Below the pieces are notes generated by a model, which was given only the letters and a program-made list of their open reading frames with translations, was not told the DNA's origin and did no database searches. From Erigeron canadensis (Eukaryota > Streptophyta > Magnoliopsida > Asterales > Asteraceae), in NCBI RefSeq assembly GCF_010389155.1, contig NC_057768.1, positions 12,088,501 to 12,152,500 of the forward strand: 64,000 nucleotides of DNA, written 5' to 3'. The position numbers and the translations under genes are program-made. Of the stretch, positions 45,744 to 56,857 are shown in pieces (position 1 is the first letter of the stretch; every line of letters starts with the position of its first letter).

Positions 45744-48700
45744 GGCGATCGAAAGAAGAATATTTGGTATCTGGACAGCGCTGCTGGCCGGACTATGACC
45801 GGATGTAAGCCCCTGCTGGAAGAGTTCACTGTCTGTGATGGACTGGCAGTGACATTTGGTAATGATGGAAGTGGGAAAACTGAAGGATATGGTGTTGTTG
45901 ACAATGGGTAGATCCAGTTCACAAGAGTTGCATTTGTTAATGGTTTGAAATATAACCTGATAAGTGTCAGTCAACTTTGTGATGATGGATATAGGGTACT
46001 GTTCGATATTGCTCAAGGCACTGTTTTTAACAAGGATTGGAAGGTAGTTATGATTGCACCAAGAAAAGGGAATGTGTACATCATGGACATGGAGCCTGCT
46101 CCAAAAGAGCATTGTTTCTATGTCAAGGCTGATACGGACACCAACTGGCTGTGGCATAAACAGCTATCCCACCTTAATTTCAAAAATATCAACAAGTTGT
46201 CAAGAAAGCAACTGGTGGATGGGATACTTTTATTTTCCTTTAAAAAGGAAAAGCCATGTCCAGGTTGTGAAATGGGCAAAAAGAAAAGAGCCAGTTTCAA
46301 GACCAGGCAGAATTTCAGTATCACTGAACCTCTTCACATGCTTCATATGGATCTCTTTGGTCCAGTGAATGTTCAAACTAAAGCTAGCAAGAGATACACT
46401 TTAGTTGTGGTCGATGAATACACCAGATTTTGTTGGGTGATATTTATCAGATCAAAGAGTGATGCACCTGGTAAAATTATCTCTCTCATCAAAAAAATTG
46501 AACTCAAGTATACCAAGAAAGTGTGTCAGTTGAGAAGTGATAATGGTACAGAATTCATTAATAAAGAATTGGAAACATTTTGCACTGACAATGGCATTTC
46601 TCAAACCTTCTCGTCAGCTCGTTCTCTAGAGCAAAATGATGTGGTTGAAAGGAAGAATCGCACATTGATTGAAGCTGCCAGAAGTATGTTATCTGAATCT
46701 GGTCTTCCCACCTGTTTTTGGGCTGAAGCTGTGGCAACTGCTTGTCACACCCAAAACCGGTCAGTTTATGTCAAGAGACACAGGAAGACTGGTTATGAAG
46801 TCCTCAGGAATCGCAAACCAAATATTGGATACTTTCATGTATTTGGTTGTCCAGTTTATATCTTAAATGATTCTAGTCAGTTGGGAAAGTTTGATGCAAA
46901 AGCTGACGGAGGTGTCTTTGTGGGGTATTCAGATATAAGAAAAGCCTATAGAGTTTATAATTATAGACTCCAAAAGGTACATGAGACAATTTATGTCACA
47001 TTCAATGAATCAAATGAAGCAATCAACAAGAGACCAACCCTTGATTTATCTTCAGTTGTCCCAGTTGATTTTGGTGTATCTGATCAAGTTCATCAATCAG
47101 TTACTGCACCAGAAAATGTTTCCAGACATCAAGTCTTGGAACCAGTTAAGGAAAAGAAGAGCTCCAGTGACACCTCATTTTATCCCTCTATCAGTTTTAA
47201 CCTACCTGAAAAACTGGTAATTGGATCTGATGTACGTGCCACAACAACATCAGAACCAGTTCAAGCTTCTCCAGTTCTTCAAGATATACCTTTGTTTGAA
47301 GATAATAGTGTTAACTCTTCAGTTGACACTGATGATGAAGTTGAAGTAGTTTGGACTGATCCTCCTTCAGTTGCTACATCTGTTGGAGATCGTCAGGTGT
47401 CTTGCACTGATGTTGTAGTATATCAACCTAGTCAATACGCTAAATGGACTGCTGCTCATCCCATCGAGCAGATTATTGGCAATCCAGATAGTGGGGTTCA
47501 GACTAGAAGAGCCACAAGTGATCAATGCTTGAACGTCACCTTCTTATCACTGATTGAACCGAAGAAGATTGACGAGGCTTTGGCAGATCCAAGCTGGGTT
47601 GAAGCTATGCAAGAAGAACTCAACCAGTTCGAAGGGAACAATGTTTGGGAACTTGTTCCTTGTCCTCCAGGGTTAAAGAAAGAACCCATTGGAACGAGGT
47701 GGGTCTACCGAAACAAGATGGATGAAGATGGCAATGTAGTAAGGAACAAAGCAAGATTGGTTGCCAAGGGTTATTGTCAAGCAGAAGGTGTTGATTTCGA
47801 TGAAACTTTTGCTCCAGTTGCAAGACTTGAAGCCATTAGAATTTTCTTGGCTTATGCTACTCACTTGCAATTCAAGGTCTTCCAGATGGATGTAAAAAGT
47901 GCGTTTCTGAATGGCAAGTTGGAAGAAGAGGTGTATGTCACGCAGACTCCAGGCTTCATAAATGAAAAGCATCCTCATTGGGTATATAGACTGAACAAAG
48001 CCTTGTATGGTCTTTGATAAGCCCCAAGAGCCTGGTATGACACTCTAACTAAACATCTTCTCAAAAATGGTTTTCAAAGAGGTGCAATAGATAATACCTT
48101 GTTTATCTTGAAAGAAAAAGGTAATATCTTGCTGGTACAAATCTATGTGGATGACATTATATTCGGGTCAACTGATGATGGAATGTGTAAAAGGTTTTCG
48201 AAAATTATGTCTCAAGAATATGAGATGAGTTTAATGGGTGAATTAACATTTTTCTTAGGTTTACAAATCAAACAAACCCATGGATGGTATTTTTATTAAC
48301 CAAGAAAAATATGTCAGAGATTTGTTAAGAAAATACAAATATGATTCTATCCCATCAAAAACCACACCTATTTCAGCTCCATTAAATTTGGACTCTGACC
48401 CAAATGGCAAACCAGTGGACCAAAAGGAATATCGTGGAATGGTTGGTTCACTGATGTATTTAACTGCCAGTCGACTAGATATTATGTTTGCAACATGTCT
48501 ATGTGCCAGATTTCAGGCTAATCCAAAAGAATCACATTTGCATGCTGTTAAACGCATTTTCAGGTACCTAAAAGGGTGCCCTAGCCTTGGTCTTTGGTAT
48601 CCCAAAGGCTCAGGGTTAGATCTAATGGGTTATTCAGATTCAGATCATGCAGGTTGTAAGATTGATTGAAAATCCACAACTGGTGGATGTCACTTCCTAG

Positions 48701-49089
48701 GGGGAAAACTAGTAAGTTGGACCAGTAAGAAGCAGACTTCGGTCTCAATGTCTACTGCTGAGGCAGAATACATTTCTGCGGCCAGTTGCTGTGCCCAGAT
48801 TCTCTGGATCAAAAACCAGTTGCTTGATTATGGTATGAAATTCACAAGAACCCCAATCTTTTGTGACAACACCAGTGCAATTACTATATCTCACAACCCA
48901 GTGATGCACTCAAAGACAAAGCGTATTGACATCAGGTATCACTTCATTCGTGATCATGTTATGAAAGGAGACATTGAAATACGTTTCATCCCCACTGATA
49001 AACAGTTAGCTGATGTTTTTACAAAACCTCTTGATGAGAAAACTTTTAAACATCTCATCACTGAACTGGGTATGTTAAATCCTCATTAA
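45744..49089 (+). pseudogene. pol: Copia B pol: protease, integrase, reverse transcriptase, RNase H
   Basis: Protease begins IWYLDSAAGRTMTG: the usual DSG catalytic triplet is DSA. TAG at 45909-45911 stops the frame. Integrase: [52 protein letters not shown]. Reverse transcriptase: [25 protein letters not shown], then two adjacent stops TGA TAA at 48016-48021 inside [11 protein letters not shown], then [10 protein letters not shown] (48142-48171). A frameshift lies near 48285, a TGA at about 48667, and RNase H has AEYISAASCCAQILW, CDNTSAITI and FIPTDKQLADVFTKPL. The end is TAA at 49087-49089. At least five inactivating changes are present. Confidence 0.92.
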
Positions 49090-49199
49090 ACTGGAGAGGC
49101 CCTCCAATTGAGGATGGTCCAGGTGATCCTTGATTGGTTGGAGATTGAACGCCTTGATGTACTCAAAGACTAGTCATTAATCAAATGGATCATATTTTT

Positions 49200-49210
49200 A
49201 GGGGGAAAAG
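49200..49210 (+). other. Polypurine tract after copia B pol
   Basis: AGGGGGAAAAG, preceded by a T-rich stretch, about 110 bp after pol. In other copia elements such a tract sits directly before the 3' LTR. Here 2.7 kb follow before the LTR, so it may be an internal tract (Sireviruses are known for multiple tracts). Confidence 0.6.
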
Positions 49211-49665
49211 ACTCATAATATTTTTCAAATTAAAATTTGTTTTATTTTTCCTTGAAAAATGCAACTGAAAGTCATCAGTTGAAACAAGCATCTGAAAAAT
49301 TTCTCCAGTTTGCTAGTTTGGTCTTGTCTCAAAATGGTGATCAGCCAGATTTCATAACGTTATGTTTTACTTGGTGGATACTTGTGACACGTGATGTTAC
49401 TCGAGTGCTTATCTCACACTCACAAACGTCACCTGACATGTCTTACGTGTCAAGACTTTTTGCTGAAAGTTATTGCACTTTTTATGGGAATTGATGAAGT
49501 TAGTGGGTGAGTGGGAATACCAGCCGTCGTAGCATTAAATGCTTGATGGGAGGTATTAAATGTTTTTGAATTCTCAAAATTTCTGAAAATCAATTTTTTA
49601 CAAATTATTTCAAAATTTGGGGACTAAAATATCTTTTCGTATATATTTTGGTAATATTTTATTAC

Positions 49666-49676
49666 CTATATATACC
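49666..49676 (+). promoter_or_regulatory. TATA box candidate for third ORF of copia B
   Basis: CTATATATACC, about 128 bases before the ATG at 49804. The leader between is C/T-rich with TTTCTCTCTTTCTTC. The arrangement matches copia A (4081-4092, ATG 3964). Confidence 0.55.
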
Positions 49677-49803
49677 CCCACCAAATATCCTTCTCATTTA
49701 CTTCACTCAAAATTCCTTTCATTTACTCTTCCAATCATTCACAATTCGAGATCCCTTTCTCTCTTTCTTCTTTAAGTCCAAAACCCTAAATCCAATATCA
49801 CAA

Positions 49804-52042
49804 ATGGCTCCTAAATCATCTTCTTCTTCATCTCGTTCCCGTGATGTGAATCTACTCACTGCTGAGTATACTCCATCACAAAATGTTTCTCGTACTACTG
49901 GTGCTCCCATTAGTTCAAAATTAATTAAATTAAATCCAAATAATCCAATGGCATCTCTTCAAGGGCACCAGGCCGCTGACTCTCTTATTGGGAAAATCCA
50001 ATCCTTTCTTCGGATTTCTCCCCTCAGCGATGCCTTTTCTCTGAACCCAAGCAAGCTGTTTCACGACTACTTGTGCGAGTTCTGGTACACTGTTTCCCTT
50101 TCTGATGACTGCTCATCCATCTCCTTTTCTTTAAAGGATGGGTCAGTCCCGTGTACCATCACCACTTGAACGTTGAGGGAGGCCCTTAACCTCAACTACT
50201 GGAGACAAGATGAAAGTCCAGTGGTGATTCCCTCAAATATCAATTTCCGTCAGGTCTTTCTTGACATGGGGAATAAAGAGGTTATGGAGGGGGATGTATT
50301 GAAGACCAAGGGTTCTATTACTATGAGAGGGCTTTCACCATCCTGGAAGTACTTCATGGTCCACTTGGTGGAAAGTTTGGGGGGGAGTTCTGGTGGTTTG
50401 GACCAGATAAACTCCTTCCAGGCAGAGATGGCTTACTGTCTATGGAATGGACTGAGGGTGGATTTTGCTAATATTCTGTTTAGAAGCCTGGTATTTAAGT
50501 TGAAAGGCAACAGGGGTCCTTGTGTCCCATTCTCTAGATTTCTATCCCTTTGTTTCATCCATATTCTGGGCAGAGAAGAGTACAATAATACACAATCCTT
50601 ATTCTCTGTGCCAGAACTATTAAGGAATCTGGACAATCTTGTGTCCACTTCTGATGAAGTCCAGATTTCCCCTAGAATGCTTCTTGCATTCTCTAGAACT
50701 GATGCACCACCATCTGGTGAGTCAGAAAGGCAACTGGGCGGGCCTCAAAATAATGAGGGACCCATTAGTTCGTCTGTCGGTGATGTGACTGTGGCAGAAG
50801 CTGGAGACCTCCCCTCAGGTATCCAGGCGGTTCCAAAAGCAAGGAGATCTACCAAAAGTAGAAGAAGATCCAGATCAGGACTTGCTACATCTGACCAGTC
50901 ACAGCCTGTGACTGTGGTCTCTGAAGCCGCAGCCAGTGATATTGCAACTGAGGAAAGAGTAGTTGTAGTTGAGGCTCAAGTTACCTCTTTCCAGGAGTCT
51001 GAACAACCTGTTCAGCCATCCCCAACATTTATGGATCTTGGCATAAATGAGGGTGAGTTTCAGCTTGAGTCTTCAGATTCATCTGAGACTGAATCTGACC
51101 AGGAGATGGCTGATGCAACTGTACTTGATCAGCTCCCTTCTCTCCTTGGTCAGCCCCAAGAACCCCAAGTTTCAGTTTCCCCAACTAACTTACAAAGCTC
51201 AGATATACCTCCAATATTCGCCTCTCGCCAACTACTTTCTTTTATGGGTGTGCCTAGAAATAGAAACATCCTAACACCACTGTCGCCGTCGTTCACACCT
51301 GAGCATTCTCAGCATGAACGACAATTTGAATCTCTTCCCTTCATTTCTACAACCCCTCCTCTTCTATCAACTGATGCTACTGCAACTGGAGAACCAAATA
51401 TTGTCATACCTCGTCCAGTTGCACCTGTAGCTTTTAGGGCTGGTCTAGTGACTCCTTCTCCTCTGTCACTGGAAAGCCAATTTGTGTCTTTCCAAGCCGA
51501 TCTCTCGAACCTTCTCACGAGGGTTGAGGAGATTCAAAAGACACTTGACAAAAACACCAAGTCCCTCTCCAGGTACCAAAAGGATCATATGCAGAATGTC
51601 AAAGTGGTTGACCTGGGGATTAACAGGTTCTCTTGTTGAAACTTCAGGTGCAGGGAAGGAGATGGTTGTTGCTGCCAGTACTGAGGCTGGTGAGCAGGTG
51701 ATTGAATTGTTTGATGATGTGGTGAAGGGGAATGTGGATAAGGGAAAGGCCATTGCTACTGATGAATCTATGGAACCTGCCACCGATGCACCCATGTTGG
51801 AAACTAGCAATGTTGATTTATTGCCTCCAGTTACTGAAAGCGAAAGTCAGAAGTTAGCAAGAGTGGGATATCTGGTCAAGGAAAGGAAGAAACAAATGAA
51901 GGCGAATCAATTCGAATCAAGGAAAAATCTTCCAACCCCTCTTGGAGAGCATAAACTGGAGCTTTCCAGCGACATCTGGAGAGCATGCAGAATTGTCCAA
52001 AATATTAGAAGTCCAGTTGCATTGTACACTTTTAGCAACTGA
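49804..52042 (+). pseudogene. Third ORF of copia B (accessory protein, broken)
   Basis: ATG at 49804 (MAPKSSSSSS). A TGA at 50167-50169 lies in frame, after which the frame stays open to about 51625, then shifts by one and runs to TGA at 52040. Shared with copia A: a W.Y..VHLVESLGGSSGGLDQ patch, VDFANILF and VPFSRFLSLCF. Then comes a Ser/Glu/Gln/Pro-rich tract (about residues 290-560) and a charged tail (VKERKKQMK). Relative to A, the last 250 or so residues are missing and the frame runs into the 3' LTR. No signal peptide or membrane helix is visible, so an envelope role is unlikely. The TGA could derive from CGA by C-to-T change. The function is unknown. Confidence 0.75.
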
Positions 52043-52906
52043 TGACTTCCTCCAGTTGAGATTTGAAGACTAGAATCTGAAGACCTTCCAGTTGAAGTCG
52101 AAGACAACAAATGGAAGACAGAGATTGGCAATGGCAGCGAAGCCCAGTTGACAATCTACCAGATCAATCAACTGGAGAATCTTCCAGTGTAAATGCTCTT
52201 ACAAAGCTTTACACTGATTACGAGGAGGACCTTTTACACTACATCCTTTTAACCGGACAATAATCTTGTCTCTGGATAAAAGTGCAAAGATGTAGAGTGG
52301 TTGAATAAAGTAACATCTTGTCTTACTTTATTTAGCACACACACAAAGGATTATTTAACAATACTTTTGTGTGCTGTCAACCATATTTGTACGTCAAAGT
52401 TGAGATCCCAATGCTTAATCTTCGACTATAAATAGAGGTCCTTGCACAAGCATTTTCACAACTTTGCAAATACATACATTCTGCAATATTGGTGAACTTG
52501 TGCAATATTCTCTCAATCGCAAAAAGGAACATTTCACAACTTTAAGTGTTTCGATTGTTTAGGAGAATTTCCAAGTTTAGATCAATTGTATTTCATGGGT
52601 TGTTAGGATATTTACATTCTTGTATTATCTTGGTTCCGCAACAACCTTGTATTATATTTAAACAATTAATAAATAAAATACACTTGAAAATTACATATTG
52701 TCTCACCAATTTATATTCTTGTCATTTATATTATTGCATTGTATTGACTTATACATTCTGTCACCTTAATGTATTAACTCCAGTTAACCTGGTACACAAT
52801 CAAACTAAACTGGTCATATCCAGATTAATTGATTGTGTTGCAAAGTTCACTCACCATTGACATAGAGGTGTCTTCAGCACCCATCTAGTAATAGTTGGGA
52901 CTTACA
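51950..52906 (+). repeat. 3' LTR of copia B (5' end truncated by about 20 bp)
   Basis: Identical in layout to 42300-43256. The match begins at ATAAACTGGAGC, so the TGTTAGGTCCAGTTTAAGCT start of the 5' LTR is absent here. It ends GACTTACA at 52906, then AGCTT duplication. Confidence 0.9.
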
Positions 52907-52911
52907 AGCTT

Positions 52912-54092
52912 TCAGAACAAAGGTATCATACTTCTCTATTATACAAAATAGATTGTATAGAAAATCACTTGCAGGTCCATACTTAAGATGTTTGGAAAAA
53001 GAGGAAGCACAAGAAGTAATCAGAGAAATACTTGATGGGGAATGCGGAAATCATTCTGGAGCTAGAGCATTACGCGCTAAAATAATAAGAACATGATATT
53101 ATTGGCCTACTATGGATAGAGATACGAAGGATTACGTTAAAAGGTGTGATGGTTGTCAAAGGCATGGTAACCTATATCATCAACCAGCTAAACCAATGCA
53201 CCCCATTGTTTCTTCGTGGCCCTTCATGAAATGGGGGATGGATATAGTTGGACCAATGCCAAAGGTACCTTGTGGAAAAAGATTTATGCTGGCAATGACG
53301 GATTACTTTTCGAAGTGGATAGAAGTCGAAGCTTTTGTTCAAGCAGAAGAAACAGAAGTAATTTCTTTCATCTAAAGAAATATACTTACCAGATTTGGAG
53401 TACCAGCCAAAATAATTTGGGATAATGGTTCACAATTTAGTGGAAGAAGAACAACTGCATTTTGTGAATGTTATGGTATACTAATGATTACGTCTACCCT
53501 CGTTCACCCTTAAGCTAATGGTCAAGCAGAGTCAAGCAATAAGATTATTGTCAATAATCTTAAGAAAAGGCTGAAAGGCAAAAAGGGCTTGTGGGTAGAA
53601 GAGTTACCATTCGTATTATGGGCTGATAGAACTATTGTAAAACATGCCACGGGGCACACACCATTCTATTTGGTGTTTGGAACTGAAGCAGTACTCCCAG
53701 CAGAAATGATGGTGCCGACAGCAAGATGCAGTTTGCAGACATTTCAAGATAATAATCAAGCATTATTTGAAGATCTTGACTTGCTTGATGAACTAAGAGA
53801 AGTTGCAAAAATTCGTATAGCTACATACCAACATCAAGTAACAAAGGCATACAACAAGAACATAAGGATCAGAAGGTTCAAAGTTGGAGACTTAGTATTG
53901 AGAAAAGCATTCAAAAATACTACAAGAAGTCTGATGGAAAGCTTGCACCAAAATGGGAAGGTCCTTACTTCATACATTCAGAAGCAGGTAAAGGATCTTA
54001 TTGGCTCCAAGAGCCAGAAGGTAGAATGCTCCAAAGAGCATGGAATGCAATTCATCTTAAAGCTTATTATCAGTAGGAAATTATTGTTTTGA
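52912..54092 (+). pseudogene. Integrase of the Tat-like gypsy element (after copia B)
   Basis: Resumes in the frame KVSYFSIIQNRLYRK, LRCLEKEEAQEVI, GNHSGARAL (His of the zinc site), an in-frame TGA near 53095, YYWPTMDRD, CDGCQRHG (Cys pair). Core: KWGMDIVGPMP (first Asp), TDYFSKWIEVEAF, a frameshift at about 53370, WDNGSQFSG (second Asp), then a TAA in HP-ANGQAES (Glu) near 53510. The C-terminal part is LWVEELPFVLWADRT and FYLVFGTEAVLPAE. The Glu of the DDE triad follows the stop. The frame on the two sides of the copia insertion differs by one base, perhaps from an older indel. Confidence 0.88.
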
Positions 54093-54691
54093 TATGGTAC
54101 TAACTTGATTGTCGGAGTGGCATTAGTTAAATTGATTAATGTCTATTCTTGGTGTGCAAATTGTCTTCATTTATTTGTACAGAATTACGTTCAGGATCTT
54201 GACAAATGAAGATCGTAAGTTGCTACCCAAGGTACAAAGTTTAAGTTGAGACGATTTCTTACAAAGTTTGAATTTCGTTAATATATTACAGTGGGTTGAA
54301 CATTTCAATCCAAGGTTGAAGGGAACAACTTCTCAAACGCTGAGGTTTAACAGGTTTAACAGTACACCTCATTTCGCCCGGGTCGCACGTTAAAAACTCT
54401 TAATTGTGGGAAGAACCTCACAATTAGGATTATACATATGGTTGTTGATTTTTCAGTCAACTCAATTGGTTTGTGATCTCTACGATCACTTAAAAAAGAG
54501 AATAGGGATAATCTCTCTATTAGAAGAAAAAATGATTGGTAAAAAAGAAAATAAATGAATGGTTTAATGCATAAGTTTCCTTTTCAATGTTTTTTGTCTT
54601 GAAATAGGGAAATAAAGTTCAATGAGTCTTGGTTCTCACAAGGGTATGTAATTCTAAAAGTTCTCATATCTTTGTAATATGCAGGAAAAGT

Positions 54692-55152
54692 TCAAAGCTT
54701 GGAAATAAAGAAATACGAGCCTCCCTCGAGAATCTCATCGGCGAGACTAGCATTGACATCGGGGTACTTCTCCTTCAAGAAAGTCACCACATATATCAGG
54801 TAGGTAATCTTCTCCTTGGCCTTTATCAGTTCTTCACGAGCACTGTTGATTTCGGCATAGGACTGAAGGATTTCTCCTTTGAGAGCTTGAAGATCATCTC
54901 CCCATTTGCTGATGATCTCTGTGGTAAGGTCTTGTTGGAGCAAACAGATAGATTTTGGATGCTAGATAGCATGAAATGATGTCTTGAAGAAGTTTGCTGT
55001 TGAGCTTTGATTGTTCTTCACAGCGAGTGGTGGTCTCATCGAGATGCTACAAAATAAACATAGATATAAGAAATATAAAAAGAAGTATAAGTTAAAAAAG
55101 AGTAGATCTCTATCTTGTTCATCCAAATTGGAGAAGAAGATGAAGACGCCAT
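54692..55152 (-). pseudogene. Antisense extra ORF of the gypsy element (coiled-coil fragment)
   Basis: On the strand opposite to gag-pol. ATG at 55152 (MASSSSSPIWMNK), a possible intron (acceptor TTTTGTAG near 55047), then LDETTTRCEEQSKLNSKLLQ, a frameshift near 54945, then LTTEIISKWGDDLQALKGEI and EINSAREELIKAKEKITYL (coiled coil), YPDVNASLADEILEGG, ending at 54692. Extra antisense ORFs downstream of pol are known in Tat-lineage gypsy elements, and these proteins end in coiled coils followed by such a tail. Only the C-terminal part and a short N-terminus remain. The function is unknown in the family. Confidence 0.6.
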
Positions 55153-55255
55153 TTATGAGAGAATGAAAGTTTTTTGAAAAAAGAAGAAAACTTTGAAGAT
55201 TGTTACAGAAGATAAAAGAGGAGATTTGTGGGGAGACGGTTGAAAGTAAAACGAG

Positions 55256-55267
55256 TATAAATAGGCG
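55256..55267 (-). promoter_or_regulatory. TATA candidate for the antisense ORF
   Basis: The minus strand reads CCTATTTATACT about 105 bases before the ATG at 55152, followed by a C/T-rich leader. On the plus strand the same bases read TATAAATAGG, so orientation is ambiguous. Confidence 0.4.
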
Positions 55268-55499
55268 GAGTGATAAGGAGTCATGGGGACAAAAGAATAG
55301 GTTAAACGTCTCATCATTGCCGAGTAAATCAAAATCTTTACATAATTATCCCACTGTAGCTCTGCAACGCACCAACAGGTTAATTAATGGGATAAGTCGT
55401 CACAACTCTACTTACGATAATGAATAAAGTATTCTTAGAATATGGTTAAGAAATTTATATTTACTTAGTAAAAAAGTTAAATATAAATTTGGGGACAAT

Positions 55500-56362
55500 T
55501 GTTTGGGGTCAGATTTTCTATAACTATGATCCTGAACAAAGATATTACTAATATAAGTTTATATTGTGCACGATAATATTTTTGATATTTTGCAGGATCA
55601 TGGATTCAATAATCAAGATACAGGATATTCAGGAAATAGCTAACAGCCAAAAATATACGTCTACATTCATTCAACGGATTCAACAAAAGAGTCAACATAT
55701 AATCCCATGGAAATCGGAACAGGATTGGAAAATAAACGTGTCAAGAAAGACTCAACGTCCATTTTTTCAACTTCAACACGTTGATTAATTTGACGCGGAA
55801 GATCCCAGATATTTCGGATAGGTAGTTAATTATTTACTTTATAAATATCGAGTGGTTGATCGAAGGATAGGTATTCTAGGTATTCAGTATTCACACTTAT
55901 AATCACACACACTTACTCACTGCTTTATTTTTACTAGTTTGATCAAACTACTCACCTACTCACTGTATTGTAATCAACGATAATAATAAAAGAACAAAGG
56001 AAGGATCAATTACATCCTCCCATGGTTTTTTACCTGAGATGACTTAACTCGATCAAGGGTTTTTCCTCGTCAACAAAATTCTGGTGTCGTTACTTTTACT
56101 TGCATTTTATTAAGATTATTACTTTATCTTGCTTTATTTTACATTATCTTCAACCGTTTTCTTAATTACTCAAAGTATTTCGATCTCAAAGATCTTTTCA
56201 AACTCGTTTTAAGCACAAACTCTTAGTTTAAGTATTTTTGTTAAGAAAACTTCCCTTGTTATTTGAAGATCCTTGAACACCAAACCCCACTTACAAATCT
56301 TCGGTTCTTGAGTTGTCTAAAATCCTTTCTAAAATTATCTTAAGTAATTTTTTATCGAAACA
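55500..56362 (+). repeat. 3' LTR of the Tat-like gypsy element
   Basis: TGTTTGGGGTCAG...ATCGAAACA, followed by CCTAC duplication at 56363-56367. Length 863 bp versus 860 for the 5' copy. Confidence 0.92.
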
Positions 56363-56683
56363 CCTACAGCACAGAAACTTTTACTTATGTTCTACTTAAT
56401 GTTCTACTAGCAAGAACATGATGTTAGAAAAAAGCGTATAATTCTCCATTAGTCCGAAGATTGAATTGAAGAGTCTCGAACATTAAAGATTTTGATTGAG
56501 ATTCCTTTGTTTTACAAGCATGTATATTGCTATTATTTATTTATTTTATTAGATTGTTCGACTAGCATGGGTTTTTAAATTTATATAATTTCTTCATATT
56601 AATCATTATTATTATTATGATTTAATATTTAATACTTATGTTTATTTTTTTTAATTTAGTTTGTTGTCCATTATAGGTTTGTT

Positions 56684-56857
56684 ATGACTTTTCTTCAACA
56701 ACAAAAAAAAAACATCACATTAATTCATCTTGAAGAGCTTAAACCAACACATGTTAACCATTATCTACGACTCCGTATTATGCATGGATTGATTGTTCCA
56801 GAGTGGAACAGCCTGAAACAAATCAAAACGTTCGAGATGGTCTTTGTTGATGAATTG
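56684..56857 (+). pseudogene. Exon-like fragment of an RPA70-type OB-fold protein
   Basis: ATG 56684, then LIHLEELKPTHVNHYLRLRI, VPEWNSLKQIKTFEMVFVDE, and a donor GTATGT at 56858. LxxLKP...HylRlRv...ietiEMvlvDE is the first-domain pattern of plant replication protein A-like proteins, which are also common near Helitrons. No following exon was found before 57350, so this is probably a fragment. 56368-56683 and 56906-57350 are AT-rich with nothing else recognised. Confidence 0.5.

Larger units (their letters stand above)
42281..52906 (+). mobile_element. Ty1-copia retrotransposon B (Sirevirus-like), nested in the gypsy element
   Basis: The insertion is exact: AGCTT occurs at 42276-42280 and 52907-52911, and the ends are TGTTAGG...GACTTACA. 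Order: 5' LTR, tRNA-Met primer site, gag, pol, polypurine tract, spacer with TATA, third ORF, 3' LTR. The two LTRs differ at about 20 of 955 positions by eye (about 2%), younger than the host gypsy element. The first 20 bases of the 3' LTR and the expected polypurine tract just before it are missing (see findings). Confidence 0.93.
54093..55499. other. Post-integrase region of the gypsy element
   Basis: Sense strand: no ORF, only short repeats such as CTGAGGTTTAACAGGTTTAACAG at 54339-54361. Opposite strand: the extra ORF described separately. It ends with the polypurine tract ATTTGGGGACAA just before the 3' LTR. Confidence 0.6.
36851..56362 (+). mobile_element. Ty3-gypsy retrotransposon, Tat-like, with nested copia B
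   Basis: Two LTRs (36851-37710 and 55500-56362) are flanked by an exact CCTAC duplication (36846-36850, 56363-56367). Between them lie a primer site, gag, protease, RT, RNase H and a second RNase H-like part, then integrase after the copia insertion, then about 1.4 kb with an opposite-strand ORF, then ATTTGGGGACAAT as polypurine tract. The order RT-RH-IN is gypsy. A large gag, DNGSS protease, second RNase H and an antisense extra ORF fit the Tat/Ogre group. Without copia B the element is about 8.9 kb. The LTRs differ at roughly 5% of sites by eye. Confidence 0.9.

Noticed and set aside
47620..47978. Minus-strand ORFs inside copia B pol
   Set aside because: Shadows of the reverse-transcriptase frame.
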